Shown piece after piece: positions 1 through 8,525 of a DNA stretch of 64,000 bases. How positions within the stretch are numbered: position 1 is the first letter of the stretch; every line of letters starts with the position of its first letter. The position numbers and the translations under genes were made by a program. This stretch comes from Candidatus Pedobacter colombiensis (lineage in GTDB: Bacteria > Bacteroidota > Bacteroidia > Sphingobacteriales > Sphingobacteriaceae), in contig CP119313.1 of the NCBI GenBank assembly GCA_029202485.1, forward strand, positions 3,472,001 through 3,536,000, in the 5' to 3' direction. The notes under the pieces are model-generated. The model was not told the origin of the DNA and ran no database searches. It saw only the letters and a program-made list of their open reading frames with translations.

Positions 1-170
1 TGATTTCGACGATAACCTAGCTTGGTTGCCATCTCCAACACATCATTTCTGGTCTTTTCCCTTACATAAGGATGGTTATTTAAAGCACGGGAAATTGTTG
101 CAGGTGAAAGCTTTAACGCTTCCGCAATATCGAGTATGGTATTCTGGTAATTCTTTTTTCCGTTAGCCAT
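1..170 (-). CDS. LacI-family transcriptional regulator, N-terminal part
   Basis: Only the first 56 codons are in the window; the rest lies beyond base 1. The start codon is the ATG read from 170-168. The translation has the helix-turn-helix of LacI/GalR repressors: ILDIAEALKLSPATISRALN, followed by a hinge-side helix containing VREKTRNDVLEMATKLGY. Such proteins are sugar-responsive DNA-binding dimers. The gene diverges from lutABC, with a candidate LacI-type operator between them, so it may control the lactate genes. That is inferred, because the effector-binding domain is not visible. Confidence 0.9.
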   Translation of the reverse strand, partial: MANGKKNYQNTILDIAEALKLSPATISRALNNHPYVREKTRNDVLEMATKLGYRRN

Positions 171-213
171 AAAACAATTAATAATTGGCAAGCTAGCATT
201 TTTTTCAGTCATC

Positions 214-227
214 TGAAAACGTTTGCA
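214..227. promoter_or_regulatory. candidate LacI-family operator
   Basis: TGAAAACGTTTGCA is an imperfect 14-bp palindrome (six of seven pairs match) with the central CG typical of LacI/GalR operators. It lies between the divergent LacI-type gene and lutA. Two flanking halves, TGAAAA and TGCAAA, differ at one base. The rest of 171-317 holds only A+T-rich sequence and a weak promoter-like TATATTTA at 291-298 ahead of lutA. Confidence 0.5.
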
Positions 228-317
228 TAAATTAGCATAATTGTTACCCATGGTATGACAGCACAGGATGGCGCGATTATTTAAAAATACTATATTTAAC
301 CGCAAAACCCTATATAC

Positions 318-1052
318 ATGAACGTAGGCCTATTTATACCTTGTTACATCGACCAATTTTATCCAAATGCTGCCATTGCTACTTTAAATTTATTAAGCAG
401 ACTTGGCATAACAGTAAAATATCCTGTCAACCAAACTTGCTGTGGACAACCAATGGCCAACTCGGGTTTTGAGCACCTGACACAAGGTTGTAATGACTTG
501 TTTATTGACAACTTTTCAGAATTTGATTACATCGTTTCTCCTTCGGGCAGTTGCGTATTGCATATAAAAGATCATTTACACTCAGCTGCAGCAGAAGACA
601 AAGCTTCAGGCATTAGAAAGAAGGTCTACGAATTGACAGAGTTTTTAACAGATGTACTTAAGGTTGATAAACTTTCGGCTCGTTTTCCACATAAAGTGGG
701 TGTACATCAAAGTTGTCACGGTCAGCGTGGTTTGATGCTTGCCCAAATGACTGAATTGGTAGATGCTCCTTTTTCAAAGCCCTTACATTTATTAAAAATG
801 GTAGAAGGTCTGGAATTGGTTGAACTGAGCCGACCTGATGAATGTTGTGGTTTTGGCGGGACCTTTTGTGTAGCCGAAGAAGCCGTATCCGTAAAGATGG
901 GTAAGGACCGCGTAGCGGATCATATAAATCATGGTGCGGAGTACATCACCGCAGCAGATATGTCTTGCTTAATGCATATGGAAGGTATTTTGCGTAGGCA
1001 AAACAGCAATGTTAAGGTGCTGCACATTGCAGAAATATTAAATGCACAATAG
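318..1052 (+). CDS. lutA: L-lactate utilization protein LutA (LldE), CCG-domain subunit
   Basis: This 244-residue protein is the size of LutA/LldE, one of three cytoplasmic subunits of the iron-sulfur L-lactate oxidase complex that feeds electrons from lactate oxidation to the respiratory chain. It carries the two cysteine-rich CCG repeats of the family: CCGQPMANSGF with a following cysteine near residues 41-75, and CHGQRG plus CCGFGGTFCV near residues 132-185. These ligate a cluster in relatives. It is the first gene of lutABC, 31 bases ahead of lutB. Start is the first in-frame ATG. The family and neighbours agree, so the call is firm; the exact substrate enantiomer is inferred from the family. 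Confidence 0.93.
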   Translation: MNVGLFIPCYIDQFYPNAAIATLNLLSRLGITVKYPVNQTCCGQPMANSGFEHLTQGCNDLFIDNFSEFDYIVSPSGSCVLHIKDHLHSAAAEDKASGIRKKVYELTEFLTDVLKVDKLSARFPHKVGVHQSCHGQRGLMLAQMTELVDAPFSKPLHLLKMVEGLELVELSRPDECCGFGGTFCVAEEAVSVKMGKDRVADHINHGAEYITAADMSCLMHMEGILRRQNSNVKVLHIAEILNAQ

Positions 1053-1083
1053 TTTTAACAGGAAAGTACAGCAATAAAGATAC

Positions 1084-2463
1084 ATGAGTTCAGGAACAAA
1101 AGATCACGCTGCTTTATCAGACATATTTAATAAGGATGAAGCAAGGGTAGACTGGCACGACGAGACTTTATGGTTTGTTCGCGCCAAGCGCGATAAAGCC
1201 GCTCACAATATCCCCGAATGGGAATCATTAAGAGAAGCAGCTTCTCAGATTAAAAACAATGTACTCTCTAACCTCCACAATTACTTAATTGAATTTGAGG
1301 AGCAGGCACAGAAAAATGGTGTTACTGTACATTGGGCAGCTGATGCGGCCGAACACAATCAAATTGTACATTCGATATTGAAGGAACATGGCGTAAACCG
1401 ATTGATCAAAAGTAAATCGATGCTTACGGAGGAATGCCATTTAAATGAGTACCTAAAACAAAATGAAATTGAGGTAATTGACACCGATCTGGGCGAGCGC
1501 ATTGTGCAACTGGCGCAGGAGCCACCAAGTCATATTGTATTGCCTTGTATCCATAAAAAGAAAGAAGAGATCGGCGAATTGTTCCATGAGCATCTGGGTA
1601 CACCGGAAGGCATGGCTGACCCGGTATTTTTAACTGCCGCAGCCCGGGAACACTTGCGTGAAACCTTTTTAACACGCAAAGCAGCTATTACGGGTGTAAA
1701 TTTCGCTGTGGCCGAAACCGGTGAATTTGTGGTTTGTACCAATGAGGGTAATGCAGACATGGGTGCGCACCTTGCCGATGTACACATTGCCTGTATGGGC
1801 ATTGAAAAGATCATTCCTAAGCGTAAAAATCTGGGTGTTTTTTTAAGGCTATTAACCAGAAGTGCCACAGGACAGCCGATTACTACTTATTCCAGCCATT
1901 TTAAAAAACCAAGACCTGGCCAGCAAATGCACCTTGTGTTGGTTGACAATGGAAGAACAACTCAATTGAGTCGCCCTGATTTCCGCAATTCGTTAAAATG
2001 TATCCGCTGTGCAGCATGTATGAACACCTGCCCTGTTTATCGTAGAAGTGGCGGGCATAGCTACCATACGGCTGTTGCAGGACCGATAGGCTCTATTCTA
2101 GCTCCAAATCTGGATATGAAGGAATATTCGGATTTGCCCTTCGCTTCTACGCTATGTGGCTCATGCAGCAATGTATGTCCGGTTAAGATCAATATTCACG
2201 AACAACTTTACAAATGGAGACAAGTGATTGTTAAGGAGGGTTATGCCGATCCTACAAAGAAACTGGCCATGAAAGCTATGGAATTTACCTTATCCAGCCC
2301 CTTCGTATACAAAAATGCAGGAAAAGTAGGACGTTGGTTTATGAAACACGCTCCATTTACAGTAAACAATAAACTAAACCTTTGGTACCAACATCGTGAG
2401 ATGCCTGAAGTTCCTAAAGAATCATTTGAAGAGTGGTACAAGAAAAATAAAAAGAATGACTAG
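1084..2463 (+). CDS. lutB: L-lactate utilization protein LutB (LldF), iron-sulfur subunit
   Basis: The 459-residue product matches LutB/LldF. It has an N-terminal DUF162/LUD domain (about residues 60-300, including ITGVNFAVAETGEFVV) and a C-terminal 8-iron ferredoxin-like part with CIRCAACMNTCPVY near residue 307 and CGSCSNVCPVKINI near 358. It is expected to be the electron-transfer subunit working with LutA and LutC. Its stop codon overlaps the start of lutC by eight bases, which suggests translational coupling. Confidence 0.94.
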   Translation: MSSGTKDHAALSDIFNKDEARVDWHDETLWFVRAKRDKAAHNIPEWESLREAASQIKNNVLSNLHNYLIEFEEQAQKNGVTVHWAADAAEHNQIVHSILKEHGVNRLIKSKSMLTEECHLNEYLKQNEIEVIDTDLGERIVQLAQEPPSHIVLPCIHKKKEEIGELFHEHLGTPEGMADPVFLTAAAREHLRETFLTRKAAITGVNFAVAETGEFVVCTNEGNADMGAHLADVHIACMGIEKIIPKRKNLGVFLRLLTRSATGQPITTYSSHFKKPRPGQQMHLVLVDNGRTTQLSRPDFRNSLKCIRCAACMNTCPVYRRSGGHSYHTAVAGPIGSILAPNLDMKEYSDLPFASTLCGSCSNVCPVKINIHEQLYKWRQVIVKEGYADPTKKLAMKAMEFTLSSPFVYKNAGKVGRWFMKHAPFTVNNKLNLWYQHREMPEVPKESFEEWYKKNKKND

Positions 2464-3037
2464 CAGAGCACAGATTTTAGCGAAAGTATTGAAAAACCAA
2501 CCTGATACACGACCATTACCGGCTGATCTGTTAACCGTATTTCCGGCAGCAGATCCTGTGCAGGCTTTTGCTACGGTATTAACTACCATTGGCGGTAACT
2601 TTGTTGAAGTTTCAGATTATCAGGCTATTCAAAAATACGTCCTTGAACATTTTGGAGGTCAGCGCATTGTTTCTACTTTACCGGAACTCGTAGCGGTGTC
2701 GGAACAAGGTTGGGAGCATCAGGATCCGCATAGTTATGCGAATGTAGACCTTGCAGTGATCAGTGCTCATTTTGGTGTTGCTGAAAATGCTGCTTTATGG
2801 ATTACTGAAGATTTAATGCACCAGCGTGCGGTACCATTCATTTGCCAGCAACTTGCCGTAGTACTGAGCAAAAAGGAGATTGTGCAAACCATGCACGATG
2901 CCTATTTAAAAATAGGCACCGCTGATTATGGTTTTGGAAGTTTCATTGCCGGACCGTCTAAAACAGCCGATATAGAACAATCATTGGTTCTTGGTGCTCA
3001 CGGACCAAAGGGTATGACTGTTTTTGTGATGGATTAG
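2456..3037 (+). CDS. lutC: L-lactate utilization protein LutC (LldG)
   Basis: A LUD-domain protein of 193 residues, the third component of the lactate oxidation complex. The reading frame is open further upstream, to 2396, but the ATG at 2456 overlaps the lutB stop and gives the usual LutC length, so it was chosen. Recognisable family segments are VDLAVISAHFGVAENAALW and the C-terminal AGPSKTADIEQSLVLGAHGPKG. The stop lies two bases from the convergent stop of the MFS gene, leaving no room for a separate terminator between them. Confidence 0.92.
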   Translation: MTSRAQILAKVLKNQPDTRPLPADLLTVFPAADPVQAFATVLTTIGGNFVEVSDYQAIQKYVLEHFGGQRIVSTLPELVAVSEQGWEHQDPHSYANVDLAVISAHFGVAENAALWITEDLMHQRAVPFICQQLAVVLSKKEIVQTMHDAYLKIGTADYGFGSFIAGPSKTADIEQSLVLGAHGPKGMTVFVMD

Positions 3038-3039
3038 TT

Positions 3040-4281
3040 TTATTCCTCAATAAAATCGAGGTCTTTGTGATGCGTTTCGGGAATGGTTCTGATACAATAA
3101 AACCCTATTCCGAAACAAATCAGTCCGAGGATCCCTGCAGCTTTTAATTCGAAAACATGAGGTTTTAGAGTGGTGTATATGGTAGTCATTAACACCACGG
3201 TTCCTCTTACCATATTTGGTATGGTGGTGGCTGCTGTTGCCCTTACATTGGTACCAAATTGTTCTGCACCGATGGTTACAAACATGGCCCAGTAACCAAT
3301 ACCAAATCCTACCCAAAGGCACATTGCATAAAGTCCGGTTGCTGTATTTATGCCAGCAAAAAGATATATAACTGCTCCTATTGCGGTGAAGATCATCATA
3401 TAGGTTACAGCACGTATACGTGATTCCAGCCAATAGCTCACCAATCCGCTCACCAAATCTCCAGCCGAAAGTCCGACATAACACCACATTACTGCTAGTC
3501 CTGGTTTTATGGCCTCACTAATGCCTAGCGCCTTGCCAAATTCATTACTAAAAGTAGCTAGAATACCGATCACGTACCAGGTTGGCAAACCAATGCCAAT
3601 GCACTTCAAATACAAGATTAACCTGCTTTTCTTTGTGAAAAAAGATAGAAAATTCCCCTTAGCTACATGACTCTTTTCTTTCATTGTATGAAACATACCA
3701 GATTCAAATACGCCTATTCTTAAAAACAACAGCAAAATTCCCATGCCTCCTCCTATGAAATATGCGTTTCTCCAGCTGAACAGTTCTACCGTAAAATACC
3801 CGGCAATAGCGCCCATCAATCCTACACCTGCAACAACAGAGGTGCCGATTGCTCTTAACCTTTTAGGTAAACTTTCTGAAACCAGGGTAATACCTGCTCC
3901 TAATTCTCCGGCAAGACCAATACCTGCAATAAAGCGGAGCAGTTTATATATGGTGACATCATGTACAAAACCACAGGCAAAGTTTGCAATAGAATAAGTA
4001 ATGATAGAGCCAAAGAGTACAGATAGACGGCCTTTTTTATCACCCAAAATACCCCATAAGATCCCTCCAAGTAGCAAACCTGTCATCTGCCAGTTTAAGA
4101 TACTTGCTCCTTCAATAGAAACCTGAGCTTCATTGAGGCCAAGTTCTGTTAAGCTGGGTATGCGTACGATACCGAATAAAAGCAAGTCATAGATGTCTAC
4201 AAAATAGCCTAAAGAAGCTACGATGACAGGAGCGCTGAGCAAATAGGCTGCAGCGCTTTTCTCTTTGGTTAGGTTGGTCAT
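3040..4281 (-). CDS. MFS transporter, metabolite:H+ symporter-like
   Basis: A 413-residue integral membrane protein with about twelve predicted helices. The MFS signature between helices 2 and 3 reads GILGDKKGRLSVLFGS (about residues 78-93), and a second family-typical stretch is RFIAGIGLAGELGAGITLVSESLP (written here only as a location, about 137-160, with RFIAGIGLAGELG as core). The layout resembles the sialate/aromatic-acid/metabolite symporter branch. Convergent with lutABC and divergent from the YiaK-type dehydrogenase gene, it may import an organic acid or sugar acid. The substrate cannot be read from the sequence. Confidence 0.8.
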   Translation of the reverse strand: MTNLTKEKSAAAYLLSAPVIVASLGYFVDIYDLLLFGIVRIPSLTELGLNEAQVSIEGASILNWQMTGLLLGGILWGILGDKKGRLSVLFGSIITYSIANFACGFVHDVTIYKLLRFIAGIGLAGELGAGITLVSESLPKRLRAIGTSVVAGVGLMGAIAGYFTVELFSWRNAYFIGGGMGILLLFLRIGVFESGMFHTMKEKSHVAKGNFLSFFTKKSRLILYLKCIGIGLPTWYVIGILATFSNEFGKALGISEAIKPGLAVMWCYVGLSAGDLVSGLVSYWLESRIRAVTYMMIFTAIGAVIYLFAGINTATGLYAMCLWVGFGIGYWAMFVTIGAEQFGTNVRATAATTIPNMVRGTVVLMTTIYTTLKPHVFELKAAGILGLICFGIGFYCIRTIPETHHKDLDFIEE

Positions 4282-4475
4282 TTAATATTTATAGTTTGGT
4301 TTTTTATTGTACAATACTAAGATATTTATTTTTATAATTAACTATTTTATTCATTTTAAAATTATTTTTTAAGATACAAATACAAGCCTGAAAGCTGTCC
4401 ATTAAAAGGATTTTAGTAAACTCGTAATAGCTTCATAACCTTTAAAGGTCAAATTATATTCCTGATGAAAGATAG

Positions 4476-4483
4476 TATATTTG
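4476..4483 (+). promoter_or_regulatory. -7 promoter element of the yiaK-type gene
   Basis: TATATTTG matches the Bacteroidetes TAnnTTTG -7 box and lies 19 bases upstream of the ATG at 4503, implying a leader of roughly 12 bases. A matching TTG -33 element is not clear. The rest of the divergent gap 4282-4502 is A+T-rich with no other signal noted. Confidence 0.5.
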
Positions 4484-4502
4484 AGCATAAACTCCCATCA
4501 TT

Positions 4503-5486
4503 ATGCGTGTATCATTTGAAGAATTACAGGAAGAATTTAAAAGGGTGCTTTTGAAACTGTCATTTCCGGAGGAAACAGCTGAAATCTGTGCAACAATATT
4601 TGCATCAAACAGTAGAGATGGCATATACTCGCATGGATTAAACAGGTTTCCTGTATTTGTACAGCACGTAAGAAAAGGAGTGGTAAAACCTAATGCAGTA
4701 CCAATATTACTCGACAAAAATGGCGCTATTGAACGTTGGGATGGAAACTTTGCACCCGGTATGTTTAATGCTACCCATAGTATGAACCGTGCTATTGAAC
4801 TGGCAAAAAACAACGGCATTGGTTGTGTAGCGATCAAAAACACCAATCATTGGATGCGTGGGGGTACTTATGGCTGGCAGGCTGCAGATGCGGGCTGTAT
4901 TGGTATCTGTTTTACCAATGCCACAGCAAATATGCCTGCCTGGGGAGGCAATAAGACTGTTTTAGGTAACAATCCATTAGTTATTGCTGTCCCTCGTGCC
5001 GAAGGACATGTGGTACTGGATATGGCGATGTCTCAATTTTCCTATGGAAAAATGCAGGAATATGAACTGAAAAATGAACCACTCCCCTTTCCGGGTGGCT
5101 ACGACGAACAGGATAATTTGAGTACCGACCCTGCTACAATCCGCAAAACAAAGCTGGCCTTACCCATTGGCTTCTGGAAAGGTTCCGGTCTTTCCCTTAT
5201 GCTGGATATCCTTGCGGTAGCTCTTAGTGGTGGACAGTCTACTGCCAAAATAACCGAGCGTGAATACGAAACCGGAGTATCCCAGTGCTTTATTTGTTTA
5301 CACCAACCTGATATGCACAGCGCTCTTATAGAAGAAATACTAGCTTTCACAAAGAGCAGCGCCCCGGTATCATCCCCGAAATCGGTTAGCTTTCCCGGTG
5401 AGCGTACTTTGCAAACCCGCCATGAAAATGAGAAAAATGGCATCCCGGTAAATGAGGAAATCTGGCTACAGCTAAAAAGTATGTAA
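4503..5486 (+). CDS. yiaK: YiaK-type 2,3-diketo-L-gulonate reductase (Ldh2/MDH2 family)
   Basis: The 327-residue protein belongs to the NAD(P)H-dependent Ldh2/malate dehydrogenase-2 family. It closely follows E. coli YiaK from memory, including SHGLNRFP with the catalytic histidine at residue 44, NTNHWMRGGTYGWQAA near 118 and FWKGSGLSLMLDILA near 223. YiaK reduces 2,3-diketo-L-gulonate to 3-keto-L-gulonate. The gene lies just upstream of the GntR regulator and the alginate genes, so it may act on a uronate-derived ketoacid instead; that is inference. Other Ldh2 substrates (lactate, malate, ureidoglycolate) are less likely by sequence. Confidence 0.82.
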   Translation: MRVSFEELQEEFKRVLLKLSFPEETAEICATIFASNSRDGIYSHGLNRFPVFVQHVRKGVVKPNAVPILLDKNGAIERWDGNFAPGMFNATHSMNRAIELAKNNGIGCVAIKNTNHWMRGGTYGWQAADAGCIGICFTNATANMPAWGGNKTVLGNNPLVIAVPRAEGHVVLDMAMSQFSYGKMQEYELKNEPLPFPGGYDEQDNLSTDPATIRKTKLALPIGFWKGSGLSLMLDILAVALSGGQSTAKITEREYETGVSQCFICLHQPDMHSALIEEILAFTKSSAPVSSPKSVSFPGERTLQTRHENEKNGIPVNEEIWLQLKSM

Positions 5487-5490
5487 AAAT

Positions 5491-5520
5491 TTGGAATACT
5501 TATTTTATTCTCTATATTTG
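5491..5520 (+). promoter_or_regulatory. gntR promoter, TTG-N19-TATATTTG
   Basis: TTG at 5491-5493 and TATATTTG at 5513-5520 are separated by 19 bases, matching the Bacteroidetes housekeeping promoter. The predicted start site is near 5527, inside the large palindrome at 5514-5548, so a bound regulator would block transcription. Confidence 0.7.
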
Positions 5521-5548
5521 GTTAACCAATAATTGGTCGACCAAATAT
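5514..5548. promoter_or_regulatory. composite palindromic operator for the GntR regulator
   Basis: The 35-bp stretch is symmetric about base 5531 in every pair except two central dinucleotides (TA at 5523-5524, CG at 5538-5539). It contains two perfect 12-bp palindromes, TTGGTTAACCAA (5518-5529) and TTGGTCGACCAA (5533-5544), with centres 15 bp apart. TGGT/ACCA arms are typical of FadR-subfamily GntR operators. It covers the -7 box and start site of the regulator's own gene. Confidence 0.7.
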
Positions 5549-5553
5549 ATTGT

Positions 5554-6291
5554 ATGAAATCATTTATAGAGACCATCAGGTCAATCGAAGTAGAATCTCC
5601 TGTTGATAAAATCATAGGACAGCTAAAACAGCTCATTACTTCGGGGCAATTGCAACCTGGCGACCGATTACCTGCAGAAAGAATATTGGCTGAAAAATTT
5701 GGTGTAGGTCGTAGTTATGTTCGTGAAGCCATTTTAAAACTTGAGTTTTACGGTTTACTCAGAACCAATCCACAAAGTGGAACCTATGTTGCCGGTTTAA
5801 GCATTAAGGTTTTAGACAATATCATTACTGACATCATCAAATTTAATAAGGAAGATTTTAATGCACTTTTAGAAGCCCGGTATTACCTGGAACTGGATGC
5901 GGTAAAGCTGGCTGCAGAAAGAAGGACAGCGCAAGATCTGGTGAATCTTAAGGAGGCACTGATTGATTATGAAAACAAAACGAATAACAATCAGGATGCA
6001 ATTGAAGAGGATATGCTTTTTCATATTGCCATTGCAAGGGCTTCAAAAAACTCTGTCATTGAATCTATGATTCTTATTTTGATTCCCGACCTGATCAAAA
6101 GTATTGTAGAAAACAAGATCTGCGGAGACAATCGTGGCAAACTGGCTATTGCCGAGCATAGAAATATACTCATGGCCATAGAAAATCAAGATATAGATGC
6201 AGCAGAAAATGCAGTTGCGGCCCACCTTGACGACATGTTTCAAATTAGCAAAGCCGGTTTTTCCGCGCAAAATATTATTAATGACAACTAA
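5554..6291 (+). CDS. FadR-subfamily GntR transcriptional regulator
   Basis: A 245-residue regulator with an N-terminal winged helix (about residues 15-80; PGDRLPAERILAEKFGVGRS and SYVREAILKLEFYGLL) and a helical C-terminal FCD ligand-binding domain (about 95-225). The frame is open from a TTG at 5533, but that lies inside the operator, so the ATG at 5554 is chosen. FadR-type regulators in uronate loci usually respond to a ketoacid such as KDG. It precedes the PL17 lyase gene by 28 bases and probably represses itself and the alginate genes; ligand and direction are inferred. Confidence 0.88.
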   Translation: MKSFIETIRSIEVESPVDKIIGQLKQLITSGQLQPGDRLPAERILAEKFGVGRSYVREAILKLEFYGLLRTNPQSGTYVAGLSIKVLDNIITDIIKFNKEDFNALLEARYYLELDAVKLAAERRTAQDLVNLKEALIDYENKTNNNQDAIEEDMLFHIAIARASKNSVIESMILILIPDLIKSIVENKICGDNRGKLAIAEHRNILMAIENQDIDAAENAVAAHLDDMFQISKAGFSAQNIINDN

Positions 6292-6319
6292 CTAAACACA
6301 AAAACTCTTATTTCTTAAA

Positions 6320-8461
6320 ATGCGTATGAACTACTTAAAAAAGTTGGTAATGGCCGTGCTTTGTCTGATGTGTACCCTACCTGCAATTGCACAGGAACAC
6401 CCCAATATCATGCTTACCAAAAAAAATATTGAAGCGGTAAGAAAGGGAGCGGCTACTTATTCTTTACTAAAAGGATCATATCAGAAGGTTAAAGCTGATG
6501 CGGATAAAGCCATTGCAGAACCCATCAGTGTACCGACCCCTAAAGATGCAGGTGGTGGTGCCACACACGAACAGCATAAAAAAAACTATACCAATATGCT
6601 GAACTGTGGTATTGCTTATCAAATTTCGGGTGATAAAAAGTATGCAGCCTATGTAGAAAGTATGTTGCTAAAATATGCTGCCGACTATGGCAAATGGCCG
6701 CTGCATCCCAAAAGAAAAGAAAATCATGAGGCCGGAAAAATCTTCTGGCAAAGCCTGAATGATTTTGTATGGCAGGTATATACCATACAAGGTTATGATA
6801 TGGTTTATGATGCCATATCTCCAAAAAACAGAGTCATTATAAATGCCGGTTTATTTGAACCTATGCTTAAATTCTTTACCATTGATTGTAAAGAAACCTT
6901 TGATAAAATCCATAACCATGGCACCTGGGATATTGCGGCGGTAGGTATGACCGGCTATGTTCTCAACAAACCGGAATATGTAGAAATGGCGCTAAAAGGA
7001 TCAGCAAAGGATGGTAAGACCGGTTATATGGCGCAAATAGATCAATTATTTTCTCCGGATGGATACTATACAGAGGGACCTTATTATCAAAGATATGCCC
7101 TGCTTCCTTTTATCATTTTCGCAAAAACGATCAATAACTTCCAACCGGAGTTAAAGATCTTTGAATACCGTAATCAACTCTTAGCTAAGGCCATAAACAC
7201 TTCTTTACAACTCACCTATACTGATGGTACTTTTTTTCCTATCAATGATGCTATAAAAGGTAAAACATACGAAACTGCCGAACTGGTATATGGTGTTGAC
7301 ATTGCCTATGCGGATATCAAACCTATGCCCGATCTGCTCGACATTGCCGAGAAACAGAACGAAGTTGTTGTTTCAGATGCTGGGTTAAAGGTAGCTGCAG
7401 ATCTAAGTGCCGGCAAAGCCAAGCCTTTTGCTTACCAATCACAACTTATAAAAGATGGCGCTTTAGGGAAGGAAGGTGGACTAGGGATATTAAGACACGG
7501 CAGCAATGAAGACCAACAAACCTTACTGTTAAAAGCTGCTTCACAAGGTATGGGACATGGGCATTTCGACAGGCTAAACTTATTGTACTACGACAATGGT
7601 GTTGAAGTTTTACCAGATTATGGGTCAGCCAGATTTATCAACATAGAATCTAAAAGGGGTGGAGATTATTTGCCAGAGAATAAATCATGGGCAAAACAAA
7701 CTGTTGCACACAATACCCTGGTGGTAGATCAAACTTCCAACTACAAAGGAAACCCTGATGTTGCCCAACAGAACTTTCCTGAGATTCTGTATTTTAAAAA
7801 TGATAAAAACCTACAGGTAGTCAGCGCTGCCGAACGTAATGCCTATCCAGGTGTGCAAATGATCAGAACATCGGCATTGCTCAAAGTTGCAGAACTCAGT
7901 AAACCATTGGTGATTGATATATTCCAGGCATTATCTGATAAATCGCATCAATACGACCTCCCTTTTTGGTATAAAGGATATGTTGTTGATGCTTCTGTAA
8001 AGATCAATGCTTTTACAGATCAGTTAAAGCCATTAGGTGAGAAATATGGCTATCAACATATCTGGCTAAATGCAGATCAGCCGATTAAAGAAAAGACCGG
8101 ATATCTGAGCATTTTAAATAACAAACGCTTTTATACTATCCATTTTGCCACCGATACCACAGTTAATTTAAAAACATTGTCACTTGGTGCTAATGATCCG
8201 GAAATGAACCTGGTAGAGGGCAAAGCCTTTATGCTATCTTCTCCTAAATCGAATAATCAGATCTTTTTTAACATTATAGAGACACATGGGAACAGCAATC
8301 CGGTTGATGAAACTACAACCGGCGCCAAGAGTAAGGTTAGTGATTTAAAGATTCTGAGCAGCAATAAAGACCAGGTTACAGTTTCATTTAAGGTAAAAGA
8401 TAAATTGTACACCTATCAGATCAATTACAACAACAAAGAAAACTTTATAAAACTTAATTGA
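6320..8461 (+). CDS. oligoalginate lyase, polysaccharide lyase family 17
   Basis: The 713-residue protein has a signal peptide ending LPAIAQ, an alpha/alpha toroid (about residues 25-380) and a heparinase II/III-like beta-sheet domain (about 390-650). Compared from memory with Saccharophagus Alg17c, the catalytic asparagine and histidine correspond to N199-H200, the tyrosine to Y255 or Y256, and the zinc ligands to H415, D433 and H464, nearly identical numbering. PL17 enzymes release unsaturated monouronate exolytically from alginate oligomers in the periplasm. Start at 6320; an in-frame ATG at 6326 is an alternative. The gene is probably cotranscribed with the esterase, transporter and reductase downstream. 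Confidence 0.92.
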   Translation: MRMNYLKKLVMAVLCLMCTLPAIAQEHPNIMLTKKNIEAVRKGAATYSLLKGSYQKVKADADKAIAEPISVPTPKDAGGGATHEQHKKNYTNMLNCGIAYQISGDKKYAAYVESMLLKYAADYGKWPLHPKRKENHEAGKIFWQSLNDFVWQVYTIQGYDMVYDAISPKNRVIINAGLFEPMLKFFTIDCKETFDKIHNHGTWDIAAVGMTGYVLNKPEYVEMALKGSAKDGKTGYMAQIDQLFSPDGYYTEGPYYQRYALLPFIIFAKTINNFQPELKIFEYRNQLLAKAINTSLQLTYTDGTFFPINDAIKGKTYETAELVYGVDIAYADIKPMPDLLDIAEKQNEVVVSDAGLKVAADLSAGKAKPFAYQSQLIKDGALGKEGGLGILRHGSNEDQQTLLLKAASQGMGHGHFDRLNLLYYDNGVEVLPDYGSARFINIESKRGGDYLPENKSWAKQTVAHNTLVVDQTSNYKGNPDVAQQNFPEILYFKNDKNLQVVSAAERNAYPGVQMIRTSALLKVAELSKPLVIDIFQALSDKSHQYDLPFWYKGYVVDASVKINAFTDQLKPLGEKYGYQHIWLNADQPIKEKTGYLSILNNKRFYTIHFATDTTVNLKTLSLGANDPEMNLVEGKAFMLSSPKSNNQIFFNIIETHGNSNPVDETTTGAKSKVSDLKILSSNKDQVTVSFKVKDKLYTYQINYNNKENFIKLN

Positions 8462-8525
8462 TACGGATGTATTCTCCCCACACCGGGAAGATTTCCTTTG
8501 AACCTAACCTTAAATATAAACCAAG

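Noticed and set aside
1424..1868. Two minus-strand ORFs inside lutB
   Set aside because: They run antisense to a well-supported gene with clear iron-sulfur motifs, have no recognisable domain, and use codons as expected of shadow frames.
2396..2455. Earlier start for lutC
   Set aside because: It would place 20 residues inside the lutB coding region. The ATG at 2456 overlaps the lutB stop and gives the usual protein length.
5533..5553. TTG start for the GntR regulator
   Set aside because: This start lies inside the operator and close to the predicted transcription start; the ATG at 5554 gives a normal N terminus.
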